This document shows, piece by piece, positions 22,686 to 32,089 of a DNA stretch of 64,000 nucleotides. The stretch spans positions 1,178,001-1,242,000 of the forward strand of contig NC_088942.1 in NCBI RefSeq assembly GCF_033473495.1. Reading direction: 5' to 3'. This DNA comes from Cercospora beticola. Lineage: Eukaryota; Ascomycota; Dothideomycetes; Mycosphaerellales; Mycosphaerellaceae. Within the stretch, counting starts at the first letter, position 1, and the number at the start of each line of letters is the position of its first letter. A program made the position numbers and the translations under genes. Under the pieces are notes generated by a model. The model worked only from the letters and a program-made list of their open reading frames with translations, did no database searches and had not been told where the DNA came from.

Positions 22686-25200
22686 CTATATCAGTTCGCC
22701 CTCTTCATCCTCATCAGGCCACTCATCTTCTTCGTCTTCCATTGCCTTGGCAGCCTCCTCTGCCTGCCTCTGCACCTCCGCCAGTCCACTGACTTCTTCC
22801 ACGAAGCCCCGTTCATTCATTGCCCGCTTGACAAAAGCCCATCCGTCTCGCTCGTAAGCTCCTAGAATTTTGGGCGAACAGGCAGAACAGCAATCGTAGG
22901 CCTTGCCCTTGATCTGCAGCGTTTGCCAAGTCGACATGTACCCGCGAAGCTGGTGTGGAACTGTGCCGAGAGGATGTGAGTCCGGTGATTTGGGGTCCGT
23001 GGGAGGTGCTGATGCGATAGCTGTTGATGTGGGAGGCTGTGATGCCGGTGCAAAGCCTTTCAGTCTATGTTGTGTCAGCGAGACAAGAAGTTCGACTGCA
23101 AGTGCTGATGCGATCGGAGCTGCTCCAGGTCTCGTCACTGTACATTGCTGGTCGAGGGTCGCAGACTTCTGGCTATCCGCCGGTGCCACCACGTCAGAGC
23201 AGAAGTAGCAGCTGAGCTCATCTGTCTGGGTGGCAACAGCACTCGTGCCATTTGACGGTATGCCTGCAGCAGTCTTGAGTGGATCCGGATCGTCGGCAGC
23301 CTGTATTGTGACTGTGCTCTCGTCTCCACCTTCTGTTGAGGGTCGCTCCCGCATACCATGTCGCATGACCATATACGAGTCGAATCCGAGTGCTGCGTTG
23401 ATGACAATCTTGCCTGCTGTCTTGCCCATGACGGTCGGTAACCATCTGGACTCGCGCGAGTCCATCAACAAAAAGATGGCATCGTGAGCATCGATTAGCT
23501 TCTTAAGCTGCTCGTACTGTCTCTCAATCTTGGTCTCATCGCCGATAATCGGATGCCCTGCCATGGGAACACTCAGCACCACGCCTTCCGCGTCGATGCC
23601 AGGATAAATCTCGTGCAACATGTCGGCGGCCCTCTGAGCTTTGTAAACTCCGCCACCTTGGCAATCTTTAAAGTCGTAGAGCGGCTGTCGCACAGGGTTC
23701 GAGTAGCTGACGCGACCGTTGTCGATGAAGGTAATCTTTCGCACGCCCCAGCCCATCAGGTTTCGTGCCACATACGCTCCCAAGGTTCCTGCCCCGAGCA
23801 GCAGACATCTGGTGCTCTTGATCGTGTCCAGATCGATAGACGGCGCTATCCGCCACTTGATGAGTTTGAGGTTGAGATCCACGGCTTGATCCGCAAGTCG
23901 TGAAGGGTCAAGATATGCCGCCAAGTCCACTGTTCGTGAAGCGACCTTGTTCTGCTCAGCACGTTCCCATCCTGTGACCTTGGGGAATTTGAGGGCTTTC
24001 TCCGGTGGAGGCCGTATTGGCAGCTCCTTCGAGTCCGCTTTCCGTTCGACTGGCTCCTCCACGATTAGTTCGCCAAATTGATCGACTTGACCGGGCAGTA
24101 GTGCGGACGAGCCACTCATCTCCGTCAACTTCTTGAGCTGGTCCTCAGCAGCAAAGTCGTAAACTGGCTCTGAGGTTTGCAAAGTCATGATTAATGATGT
24201 TGGCTTGTCTCGTCTCGCATGCGTGTCTCTGTAGCTCAAGATCTGGACTTTGTCGAGATGCCATCTCTGGCGCACCAAGACTAACAGATTTCGCAGCATC
24301 CACCCTGGGTTTGCTGGGAAGGTTGAAGGGTCCGCGAAGCAAACATAACAATCCTCTGGTCGAGCGTTCTTGAAGAATCCCGTCTCATAGCTGCTGAGCG
24401 GGCCAACCCACCACAAGAAGCCTAGCTCACTCAGACTGGAAGATCGTGTACTCTTCTTTCTCTTCGAGCATAGATTCCCGTCCTCTTCCTCTTCCTCCAC
24501 CTCACCCCACCCTCTCTTCCACTCTTCCTCGAGCACTGCCTTTCGTAATCGCTTTGCCAGGAAGAAGCCGTGTTGTCTGGCATCCACGCTATACCTCCAC
24601 GTCTGCACTGCATCCACAAGTAATGTGGTTTCTTTCGATTCGAGCTTCGTCATGGCAGCGTCTGGATTGTTGTTTGGCGCGACCATGCGCCATTGTGGGT
24701 CTGAGTGAAGGGCAGGATATGCGAAATGGTAGGTGAACTTGTACTTCTTGAGATCGGCGAAGCAGAGAGCTGTGAAGGAGCACAACAGCGATGGGCACTC
24801 GTAAATAGTTCCGTCTCGAATGGCGTCCCAGATCATCCGCCCAGCTCGCTCGATGTGTGCAGCCTTGTCGACCTCTCGGAACTCCTCCACAGTATTGAAG
24901 TTCTTTATCAGGCCCTCGGCGCGGTAAAGTCCGTTGGGTGTTCTGAGGCCCATCAGCATGTAACCCTGCTCTCCTTGTGTCTACTCCCACCACCTACTCA
25001 TCATTTGTAAGCGCCGAGCCGTGTATCTGCATCCTCGTACTTCGCTCAGGCGCATCCGAGTGCTTGATCTCGTACAGGCCGAGCACCTTACGCGCGGAGG
25101 AGTCAAGTTTGTCATGGTTGATCTTCAGGGAGGCGAGGGCTGAGTAGAAAGCGAGTTCGACGTCGGTCGTCCATGGCGCATACTGCAGCGGTTGTAGCAT
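22686..25200 (-). CDS. atg7: Autophagy E1-like enzyme ATG7
   Basis: It activates the ubiquitin-like proteins Atg8 and Atg12 by adenylation and a thioester, then passes them to Atg3 and Atg10. Exon 1 (25200-24998) and exon 2 (24942-22686) are joined over a 55-nt intron with a CTGAT branch site. The splice, in phase 2, gives [17 protein letters not shown], matching the usual Atg7 N-terminus. The adenylation domain has the glycine-rich [21 protein letters not shown] and the nucleotide-binding [15 protein letters not shown]. The active-site Cys lies in QQCTVTRPG. The acidic C-terminus ([16 protein letters not shown]) follows the Atg8-binding region. At 819 residues it is longer than typical Atg7 (~700), through low-complexity inserts. 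The ATG at 24959 lies inside the proposed intron and is not the start. Confidence 0.95.
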
Positions 25201-25801
25201 GCTGGCGGTGGTCGTGAGGGGTCGTTCGGAGGATGTTGATGGTATTCGGTTCACGGAGGAAGGTCGTCGCTGGGTCAGTAATCAAGGAGGAAAGTCATCA
25301 GAGACGTATCACGCGATGGAGAGTGTCGAGATGCCGGTCACGAGACAGTGCCTGCTAATGAAGCCGGAGCTGTCGAGTGCTCCTGCCGCGTGAGCTGCTT
25401 CCCTGTGCCGTCGTTCCTGCAGAAGCGGGGCAGGCCCAGGCTAAGGAAGGCTCGAGTGATGAGTTGACTCGTGCATCCGAGTGTTGAACCCTGATGGAAT
25501 GAGATCCGGCGACAAGAGACAGTGAACAAAGACAGCCTCCCACCTGATCTCGCAATTGTGAAGCTGTACAGCTGCTTGTCGAGCTCGTGAGCTGGTTCAT
25601 CGCCGGACGTCACGAAGCCGATCCGTCTGCCCTGCAGCTTCCCGCTCTCCGCGTCGCGTCTCACAAAGACGCGCTAGTAAACTCAAAATCGACGTGCCAT
25701 CTTCTGCTCCTGGAGATGTCAAGATGAACAAAGAAATCACAAAACATCCCAAGTCATATGTCGCGAGAGACCATTGCTGTGATAGCACTACATAGCTGAC
25801 A
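25201..25801. other. Divergent promoter region atg7 / dCMP deaminase
   Basis: Six hundred bases between two divergent genes. An inverted pair of CGCG-core sites (CGCGTC at ~25655 and GACGCG at ~25669) lies ~130-145 bp before the deaminase ATG. These resemble half-matches to the MCB element and might give S-phase expression, but neither is a full ACGCGT. Confidence 0.4.
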
Positions 25802-27040
25802 ATGCTCATCGGAATTTGCGGAGGTATACTTCACCTACACAGCACACAACGTTTACCGCCAGCTCACACTTATGCTTCAGGTATATGCTCAGGCAAGAAT
25901 TCCGTTCTCGACTATCTTGTGCAACGTCACAACTTCCAAGTCCTCACACTGTCCCGAAGTACTACGACACCAAGTGTAGAAAAGTCTGCTTCAGAAGCAC
26001 ACGTCCCATCGAACCACCTCCATCCCGGCACAACTTTTACCAAAATCGAGGACCTTCTCGACTATGCCACAAAATACTGGCAAGAGAATTTCGTCACGAC
26101 TTCAATACACGATGAGTCAGTCCTTGATGTCTTGACAAGGCGCCCGTTCTTCATTCTTGTCCACGTAGACGCACCAATTTCAACGCGCTGGGCACGTTTC
26201 ACCAACAAATGCATCCAAGCGAGCTTGACTCCTCCGACGCTCGAACAATTCGTCATCCGCAACGATGCACATCTCTACGACACATCGACAAACCTCGCAA
26301 CAGTAGCAAGCAGAGCCCAGATAAAACTCCTAAACTCAACTCCGTCATTACCAAAACTCTGGGCATCACTCGATGCCCTCAACCTCACAGACCCGAGCAG
26401 AATCCGTCCAGCATGGGACCACTACTTCATGACACTTGCATCTCTCGCCGCCCGAAGATCAAATTGCATGCGGCGACAAGTTGGCTGTGTCTTAGTCCGA
26501 AACAAACGAATCCTTGCCACAGGCTACAATGGCACGCCGAGGAACATCAAGAACTGTGCAGAAGGTGGGTGTCCCAGGTGTAACGGTACTGGAGCTACCG
26601 GACTGTCTGGAGGTGCAGATCTGAGTACTTGTCTCTGCATTCATGCAGAGGAGAACGCTTTGCTCGAGGCTGGGCGGGAACGTGTGGGCGATGGAGGAGT
26701 GTTATATTGCAATACATGCCCTTGCTTGACATGTACAATCAAGATCGTGCAGGTGGGCATCACGGAGGTCGTCTACAGTCAGAGCTACTACATGGACGCC
26801 GAAGCGGCCAAGATCTTTCAGGAGGCTGGCGTGAAGTTGAGGCAATTCAGTCCGCCGAAGGAGGGTTTGGTGGACTTGGATCGGCAGTGGGAGGACTTGG
26901 TAAAGACTGGCAGATCACCGAGACGGACAGGGAGGTTGGGCAATGTGGAAAGTTGGACGCATGGAGTATTCACTGTGGAAGATGGAGGGGAGGCTGCGGC
27001 TCCGAAAACGAATGGCGTAGCGCATGCACAACATGACTGA
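25802..27040 (+). CDS. dcd1: Deoxycytidylate (dCMP) deaminase
   Basis: It converts dCMP to dUMP, supplying thymidylate synthase. A 22-nt first exon and the main exon (25881-27040) flank a 57-nt intron with donor GTATAC and acceptor TTCAG. Splicing gives 393 residues beginning MLIGICGGICSGKNSV, the P-loop-like N-terminus seen in fungal dCMP deaminases. The intron has no stop and is a multiple of three, so an unspliced mRNA would simply insert 19 residues into that loop. The zinc-binding deaminase core has CIHAEENALLEAG (His plus catalytic Glu) and CNTCPCLTCTIKI (two Cys ligands), with a preceding CPRCNG. The C-terminus is extended and unremarkable. It points toward the TBC gene, with the small RNA array between them. 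Confidence 0.95.
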   Translation: MLIGICGGILHLHSTQRLPPAHTYASGICSGKNSVLDYLVQRHNFQVLTLSRSTTTPSVEKSASEAHVPSNHLHPGTTFTKIEDLLDYATKYWQENFVTTSIHDESVLDVLTRRPFFILVHVDAPISTRWARFTNKCIQASLTPPTLEQFVIRNDAHLYDTSTNLATVASRAQIKLLNSTPSLPKLWASLDALNLTDPSRIRPAWDHYFMTLASLAARRSNCMRRQVGCVLVRNKRILATGYNGTPRNIKNCAEGGCPRCNGTGATGLSGGADLSTCLCIHAEENALLEAGRERVGDGGVLYCNTCPCLTCTIKIVQVGITEVVYSQSYYMDAEAAKIFQEAGVKLRQFSPPKEGLVDLDRQWEDLVKTGRSPRRTGRLGNVESWTHGVFTVEDGGEAAAPKTNGVAHAQHD

Positions 27041-27567
27041 TCGCATATAGGTCTATGGAACAATCGAAAACATTCCAAGACCTGCACGTGAGCCGCAAAC
27101 CAGGATATTGAGTCCCACTGTTTCGCACAATATTGCGGCCCGCATGCCCGCCTGCCATTGCCCGGGGGCAAAGCATCGGGATCGGTATCGCTCGTCAGGC
27201 ATTGGTCTCCGTGGCTGACCGCACACAACGGTACGCCTTACTCGCGCACGAACGCTTCTCCGAGGACATGTCTCTTCGCGGAAGAGACTTACCAAGCTCT
27301 ACCAACGAAGGCGTCAGTATCAAGAAGAGACGAACTGTGCCATGTCTCGCGATGCCAGCTGTTATCGAAAAGACAATATAGCCAAACTTCGAAGGGGAGG
27401 CAATCTCGACGAGTCATTGAGTGCCAGAGGTAGCAAAACATCATCCACTACGTTGCCCTTCATCGAGAAATTACGGCTTGGAACAGAAACTCGCAAGTCC
27501 CCACCTCGCTTTGTCAGAACGACTACGACCTAACACAAAATCATAAGAGAATTGTCAGCTCTGGGAC
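27041..27567. other. 3' flank of dCMP deaminase before the RNA array
   Basis: About 500 bp without a recognisable gene, ending where the first RNA unit's T-run begins. Confidence 0.5.
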
Positions 27568-27730
27568 AAAACAATCGTTCTCGGCTTGCGTGAAAGACGC
27601 AAATTGGCATGATAACAGCCTATGCTAAGCTGTTTATCGGCAACCGTCATCCATCAATGCGTCAAACACTGACTTATTTGGCAAGCTGGCGATTTACTGA
27701 CTTGACCACTTAGCCAGAGAAACGATCGTT
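27568..27730 (-). ncRNA. Putative Pol III small RNA, unit 1 (last in minus-strand order)
   Basis: The predicted RNA is 163 nt. A TATAAA-type motif (CATATAAA, plus-strand reading) lies ~23-30 bp upstream. The A-box-like element TGGCTAAGTGG matches the tRNA A-box consensus exactly, and the B-box-like block is GTTTGACGC. The stem AACGATCGTT / AACGATTGTT continues with CTC/GAG after one bulge. The T-run is only four long, the weakest of the set. Confidence 0.55.
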
Positions 27731-27828
27731 AGGAGATCAGGGTTGAACACAACATATAAAGGTTATATTTATGTCCCTAAGAATGAAAAGAAGAACGGAA
27801 CAATCAAGCAGGAATGGTGTTAGAAAGC

Positions 27829-27995
27829 AAAAAGCGATCGAGCCCCTGCGAAATGATTGCCGAGAGGTTGTCTGGCACCGAGAGCCTCTAATCTGGTCTT
27901 GAGTCATACATCCATTGCTCGGAGACATCAAATACCTGCCTTTTTCACAAGCTGGCGAATTACTGACTTGACCATCTAGCCAGGGAACGATCGTT
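27829..27995 (-). ncRNA. Putative Pol III small RNA, unit 2
   Basis: The predicted RNA is 167 nt with a T5 terminator. It has the best TATA box (TATATA at about -25 to -30). The A-box-like element is TGGCTAGATGG and the B-box-like block ATTTGATGT is weaker. The stem uses a 3' CGATCG that pairs in full with the 5' CGATCG, so the G-T pair is G-C here, with one bulged C and two mismatches. Confidence 0.55.
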
Positions 27996-28078
27996 GAAAG
28001 AGGTAGGAATGGATATTGTATATAAGCATTCAATGTCCAAACAGTCAGGCAGCAAAAGAAGTGAAGCATAGCAAGAAC

Positions 28079-28243
28079 AAAAAAACGACCAGCCTCCAGC
28101 TAGACAGACCACGGGAGTCAAGACCATGTACAACGAAGCCACTGCAGTTGTCGAAGGTACGACACCATTAGGTCGGAGCATCAAACGCTAGCCTTGAAAC
28201 CAGCGATTTACCGACTTGACCACCTAGCCAGAAACTGATTGTT
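28079..28243 (-). ncRNA. Putative Pol III small RNA, unit 3
   Basis: The predicted RNA is 165 nt with a T7 terminator. The 5' arm is AACAATCAGTTTC rather than AACGATCGTTCCC. The 3' arm is changed to GAGGCTGGTCGTT, keeping all but one of the pairs: G-C and T-A of other units are replaced here by A-T and G-C. This is the clearest covariation in the array. The A-box-like element is TGGCTAGGTGG; the B-box-like block is GTTTGATGC. Confidence 0.6.
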
Positions 28244-28331
28244 AAGAAAACATGGTCCAAGATCGATTGTAAACACTGAGCGGCCATCTCGAGACCGCAA
28301 AAGAAGAACGCGAAAGTGGTTGACATGCAGC

Positions 28332-28504
28332 AAAAAACAAACCGTTTCCCAGTCAGGATAGCACACATCATTGGACTGTTCTGGAACCGTGGTCTATTTA
28401 AGACTCGAGGCAGCCAAGAAAGTTATACTGCAGCGTCAAACGCAAGCTTCTTCAATAAGCCGGCAATTTACTGACTTGACTATTCTGCCAGGTGAACGAT
28501 CGTT
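28332..28504 (-). ncRNA. Putative Pol III small RNA, unit 4
   Basis: The predicted RNA is 173 nt with a T6 terminator. A TACATAAA motif (plus-strand reading) lies ~21-30 bp upstream. This copy's core has diverged most, yet its A-box-like element TGGCAGAATAG still fits the consensus TRGYNNARNNG exactly. The B-box-like block is GTTTGACGC. The terminal stem needs one bulged T and has two mismatches. Confidence 0.55.
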
Positions 28505-28616
28505 AAAGAAGAAGCATTACAGCTCATACATAAAGATCTCCCAACGCCGTTCACATGCCACAAAGAGCCCATGAGTTGAGGTCAAACGAAAAATGTTGAA
28601 GTGAAGCAAAAGAAGT

Positions 28617-28788
28617 AAAAAACAACCGTTCCCCAGGGAGGAGAAAGGCCAAGTATGGGTGCACAATACGAGCTCGCAATGGACTTGTAGTTTGTGAAAC
28701 CAAGTCTGCCAGAGCGTCAGACACCGGTACTCTTCGAAGTGAGACTGGTGATTTACTGACTTGGCCATCTAGCCAGGGAACGATCGTT
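28617..28788 (-). ncRNA. Putative Pol III small RNA, unit 5
   Basis: The predicted RNA is 172 nt with a T6 terminator. The TATA position holds a weaker TATGTG-like sequence (plus-strand reading). The A-box-like element TGGCTAGATGG is present, and the B-box-like block is GTCTGACGC. The terminal stem AACGATCGTTCCC / GGGAACGGTTGTT is continuous and can extend to 16 bp. Confidence 0.6.
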
Positions 28789-28893
28789 GATCAACCGGCA
28801 CACAGTTCGTATGTGAAGGTCACCTACTACCAGTCAGTAAGTAGCCTGAACAGCTGAGAAGACAAAACGGCCTGAAGTTACGCAAAAGTAAGC

Positions 28894-29049
28894 AAAAACA
28901 ATCGTCCCCCAACAAGAGACTAATGGCCGCGCTCCACAAATTCAAACCCGCAACAGGCTTGAGACTTGCGAACCCAGTGAGCCATATGATCAAACACTAG
29001 CTAACCAGCGATTTACTGACTTCACCATCTAGCCGGAGGAACGATCGTT
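28894..29049 (-). ncRNA. Putative Pol III small RNA, unit 6
   Basis: The predicted RNA is 156 nt with a T5 terminator. A GTATATG motif lies ~22-28 bp upstream. The A-box-like element is CGGCTAGATGG and the B-box-like block GTTTGATCA. The terminal stem pairs AACGATCGTTCCTC with GGGGGACGATTGTT over 14 positions without a mismatch. A T-A pair replaces the T-G of other units. Confidence 0.6.
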
Positions 29050-29158
29050 GAAAGGCCGGCGCGTTAGTAGGTATATGAAGATCTGCAGCCATGCCAAATA
29101 AAGCTATATGTAAAAGGTCCGACAGATGGGAAAAAGTCGAAGCGAGGCAAAAGGTGGC

Positions 29159-29313
29159 AAAAAACAACCGCTCCTAGACTGGAGAGTAGCCTTGGTAATC
29201 TCAGTGTCCAGCTCCTATGCGCTCGAGATGTGTAGACAAACAAGCTGAAGCGTCAAACACCAGGCAGCCTGGCGGTTTACTGACTTGACCATCTAGCCAG
29301 AGGAACGATCGTT
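29159..29313 (-). ncRNA. Putative Pol III small RNA, unit 7 (first in minus-strand order)
   Basis: The predicted RNA is 155 nt. A TATA-like CATATG lies at about -24 to -29. The A-box-like TGGCTAGATGG lies near +15, and the B-box-like GTTTGACGC ~30 nt after it. Six Ts end the unit. The 5' AACGATCGTTCCT pairs with the 3' AGGAGCGGTTGTT throughout. Here the 5' CCC of other copies is CCT and the partner GGG is AGG, a compensatory change. Confidence 0.6.
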
Positions 29314-29345
29314 GGAGCAGCATGGCTGGGAATGGCATATGAACG

Positions 29346-29596
29346 TTGATCTATCGCCTGTGAGACGGACTTGATCGCTCAGTTCGCGAGAAGAGAGGCG
29401 AAAAAAGAGATAGGAGCATTGTTGTGCACATCATCAATTGATTCCAACGGCGAGATGCCGTGTTCGTATTCGTACCTTGCTTTCCATCCCATCTTCTCTG
29501 ATTCCACCCTAGCAGCATACCAAGGGTATATCCATCCCAGCGTTTGCTTCTGTCTTCATTCCCTCCCAAGAGCCGTTCATGACTTCGGGTTGCATT
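29346..29596. other. 3' flank of the TBC GAP gene
   Basis: About 250 bp between the RNA array and the GAP stop codon; nothing recognised. Confidence 0.4.
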
Positions 29597-31539
29597 TCAC
29601 AACTGCAAGCCTCTCCCGCCCTTTCCTTCCCCAAGCACGCCTTGACTTCCCTGCCTGACGTGCGCTTTACTCCCCGCAAACAGGCTTTTCCAGATGAAAG
29701 CCTCACTCAGCAGCAATTCCACATCCTTCTCTGTCCAGTCTTTCGTAGGCAAAGACTGTAGAAACATCATGATCTCCTGGAAATCCATTTGTTGTAGACG
29801 ATCCGACCATTTGACCAGAAACGCTGCGCAGACGTATAAGTGGAACGCTGAGAAGCCTTGATCTTCGGCCTAAGCAGAAAAGAAAGTTTAGTCAGTAGTT
29901 GTTGGATGAGAAGGGAGGAAGGGAAGCTCTTACAAGATATGTATCCCACATCCGAATAGTATTCCTCACGGAAATTTCCCGCATGAGGAGGCAATTCATC
30001 CATCGAAAGGAGAATTGAATGAACTCCACTCCTTCATTCTCCATGTGTTTCGCTAACCCGCCATCGATGCGCGCTGTCAAATCTCGTAGTTGCGCGACTT
30101 GTCTTTGAATTCCAGGTTGGGCGTGAATATAATTATCTTGAATCCCATCAAGAAGTTTGGTCAGACACCAGAATGAATCAGCCTCGACTGCGTCCAGCAC
30201 AGCTTTCGGTAATTGGCCAGGATCCATTCCCGAGTCGACTTCGGGATCTGTGATGTACTGTCCCAAAAAGACCTGCCAGAACGGCGTCACAAGATCGTTG
30301 ATGCCTTGCACGTAACCGGATGCGGGATGTCGAATGGCCCATACATACAATATTCGTTCCAGTGATCGCTGTGTGGCCTCGTAGCTGTACAACTCTAAAT
30401 GTGGATTCGTTCGAGGGACGTCGATACTGATCTGATGCCAGATGGCTTCATCAAGACCTCGCCCGCCCACCCGAGGAGATTTAGGTGAAGTAGGCATGTC
30501 TGCCGACCTGTCACCCCGCTCGAAAGCTTGCCTCACTCCATCGAGGTACTCTTTCCGCTTTCGTTCCAGTGTGGCGACACGACGCTCGGAGCTTGTGGGA
30601 AGATAGCCTAGCAGCAGCTGCCAGGTCATGGCTCGCACTTCAGGAGGTAGACCTGACCAGGCAGAGTCTCGCAATTCAGCCAGATTGACCGAGGATGCTT
30701 GCAGTATTCGCTTGAACTTGTTTATTCGCGTGATTCGTGCGGAGTGTGCCTCGGCCTCTTTTGCTGCCGCATTCGGCGGTAATGAAGGATGCGATATCAG
30801 GTGGAGTGAGTTGGCAGGATCTCGGAGGATTTCCTTGTATTGTGGTCGCAAGATCTTCTGTCCCTCCGTGCTCTTCTTTAATGACGGGTAGGCTGGTATC
30901 TGAGTGCGCATCTCTGCCATGTCGCCATTGTCCATTGCCCATGATGCGGAAGACAGCGAAGTCGCGCCCCCATTCCCAGTCAGTGCCCCGCCGAACTGCT
31001 TGCTGCTACTGCTGCTGCCTTTGCCTAGCCCTCCCCCTGGATCCTTGGCCTTCGCTTTTGATAATCGCTTGTTCTTCCTTCGCATAGACGCTATGCTGGG
31101 CAGGCCGAACTCATCTTCATCGTCCTCCTCCAGACCGAATGCGTCGCCATCGTCGTCATCGTCGTAGGCATTGCTCGACTCGGCCAGGAAGGAGGAGTAT
31201 TTGGGTCGCGTTGGCGGTGATCGCGTGTTTCCAGGCGAGGGCGTGTTCTTACTGTTGCGGGGATCGGTGGGCGGTGTTCGTGGTCGATCGTTGCCAGAGA
31301 GGGATCTACCTACATGCATGAGCGCATTGTCGCGAGAAGTGGCTCGATGCAGCGTACAGTTGATTGAAGTTCAGGATATCGGCATGGCTGTAGGACGCTC
31401 CAATGACCTTGCGCGTTGTCGGCTCGGGCGTGTCCGCGTTTGGGGTGGTAGAGGGGTTATTCGCATTGTGGCTGCTGCTGCTGCGATTGCTGGTGGCCGA
31501 CGTGGATCGCCAGAAGGGAGACGTAGTGCTGCTCCACAT
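29597..31539 (-). CDS. gyp1: TBC-domain Rab GTPase-activating protein (Gyp1-like)
   Basis: It accelerates GTP hydrolysis on Ypt/Rab GTPases, probably at the Golgi. Three exons (31539-31358, 31305-29934, 29869-29597) give about 608 residues. The last intron has a CTACTGAC branch site and joins WDTYL to AEDQGFSAFHLYV. The TBC domain (~residues 270-570) has the dual-finger motifs: the arginine finger in IDVPRTNP and the glutamine finger in GYVQGINDL. The N-terminus is Ser/Pro-rich with an acidic patch. The first exon (MWSSTTSPFW...) and its 52-nt intron are inferred from phase matching. A start at 31319 inside the second exon (MHVGRS) is the alternative. The Gyp1 assignment over other TBC proteins rests on overall layout. 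Confidence 0.87.
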
Positions 31540-32089
31540 CAGTTACGATGTAGTCAGAGTGACTGAACAGACGCCAACTCACTCGGTGCGGTCTATGAAG
31601 GCCCAAATGTCCATGTCAGCGGCCGGTCTGGTAATAACGTGGGTGGCTGCGAGCGTTGGTCGGCGGGTGGATGAGGGCGCGACACGAACCGACCTGGACC
31701 ATCTCCTGCTGCGACGCCGTTAGATTTGTCGGAATTGGAAGAGAGGAGTTGGTCAGAAGGGACACACCTGGTGGGAGGGCTTTCTGAAGTTCATGTTCAT
31801 TGTGACAGCAGACAGCGACTAGCAGAAGACGTCGGCTTGAAATCGAGATGATCTTCCCAATGCAGCCAACATCTGCTTCCCCATCTCGTGACGCATTAGC
31901 GTGCAGGTGCTGCGTCCTCAGGCACCGCTCACCCGCCGCTGACACAAACTGCAGCTTCCGCTTTCTGCACCACCACCACTCCACCCACCGCACCCACCTC
32001 GTCCACTCTCTTTCATCGACACCACCCGCATTCCTCCTCGCATCTGCGACATCCTCTACCGCGCATCCTCACTCCGACCCGCCGCGACC
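31540..32089. other. Divergent promoter region gyp1-like / hrp1-like
   Basis: About 550 bp between two divergent genes. Open frames on the minus strand (31616-31993) do not resolve into a protein I recognise. It may also hold an untranslated exon of the GAP gene. Confidence 0.4.

Larger units (their letters stand above)
27568..29345 (-). repeat. Tandem array of seven ~260-bp units, each a putative Pol III small RNA gene
   Basis: Seven head-to-tail units are spaced 266, 248, 260, 285, 260 and 264 bp apart (measured at the conserved core). Within a unit, four blocks are conserved: a TATA-like motif, a ~40-bp core containing the palindrome AACGATCGTT, a GTTTGA block and a GGGAACGG plus T-run block. 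The sequence between the blocks has diverged widely, so this is not a recent satellite expansion. No reading frame is kept. The array fills the space between the 3' ends of two convergent genes and stops abruptly on both sides. Individual units are listed separately as ncRNA. Confidence 0.9.

Noticed and set aside
27688..29313. Reading the conserved array core on the plus strand as an intron 3' end (TTTACTGAC followed by CTAG).
   Set aside because: It resembles a branch site plus acceptor, but no consistent donor or open exon accompanies it. The minus-strand reading explains more conserved blocks: TATA, A box, B box, T-run and paired ends.
27568..29313. tRNA genes or tRNA-derived SINEs in the array.
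   Set aside because: The A- and B-box-like elements are present, but no cloverleaf, anticodon arm or CCA-type end can be drawn, and the copies are regular tandem units without target duplications.
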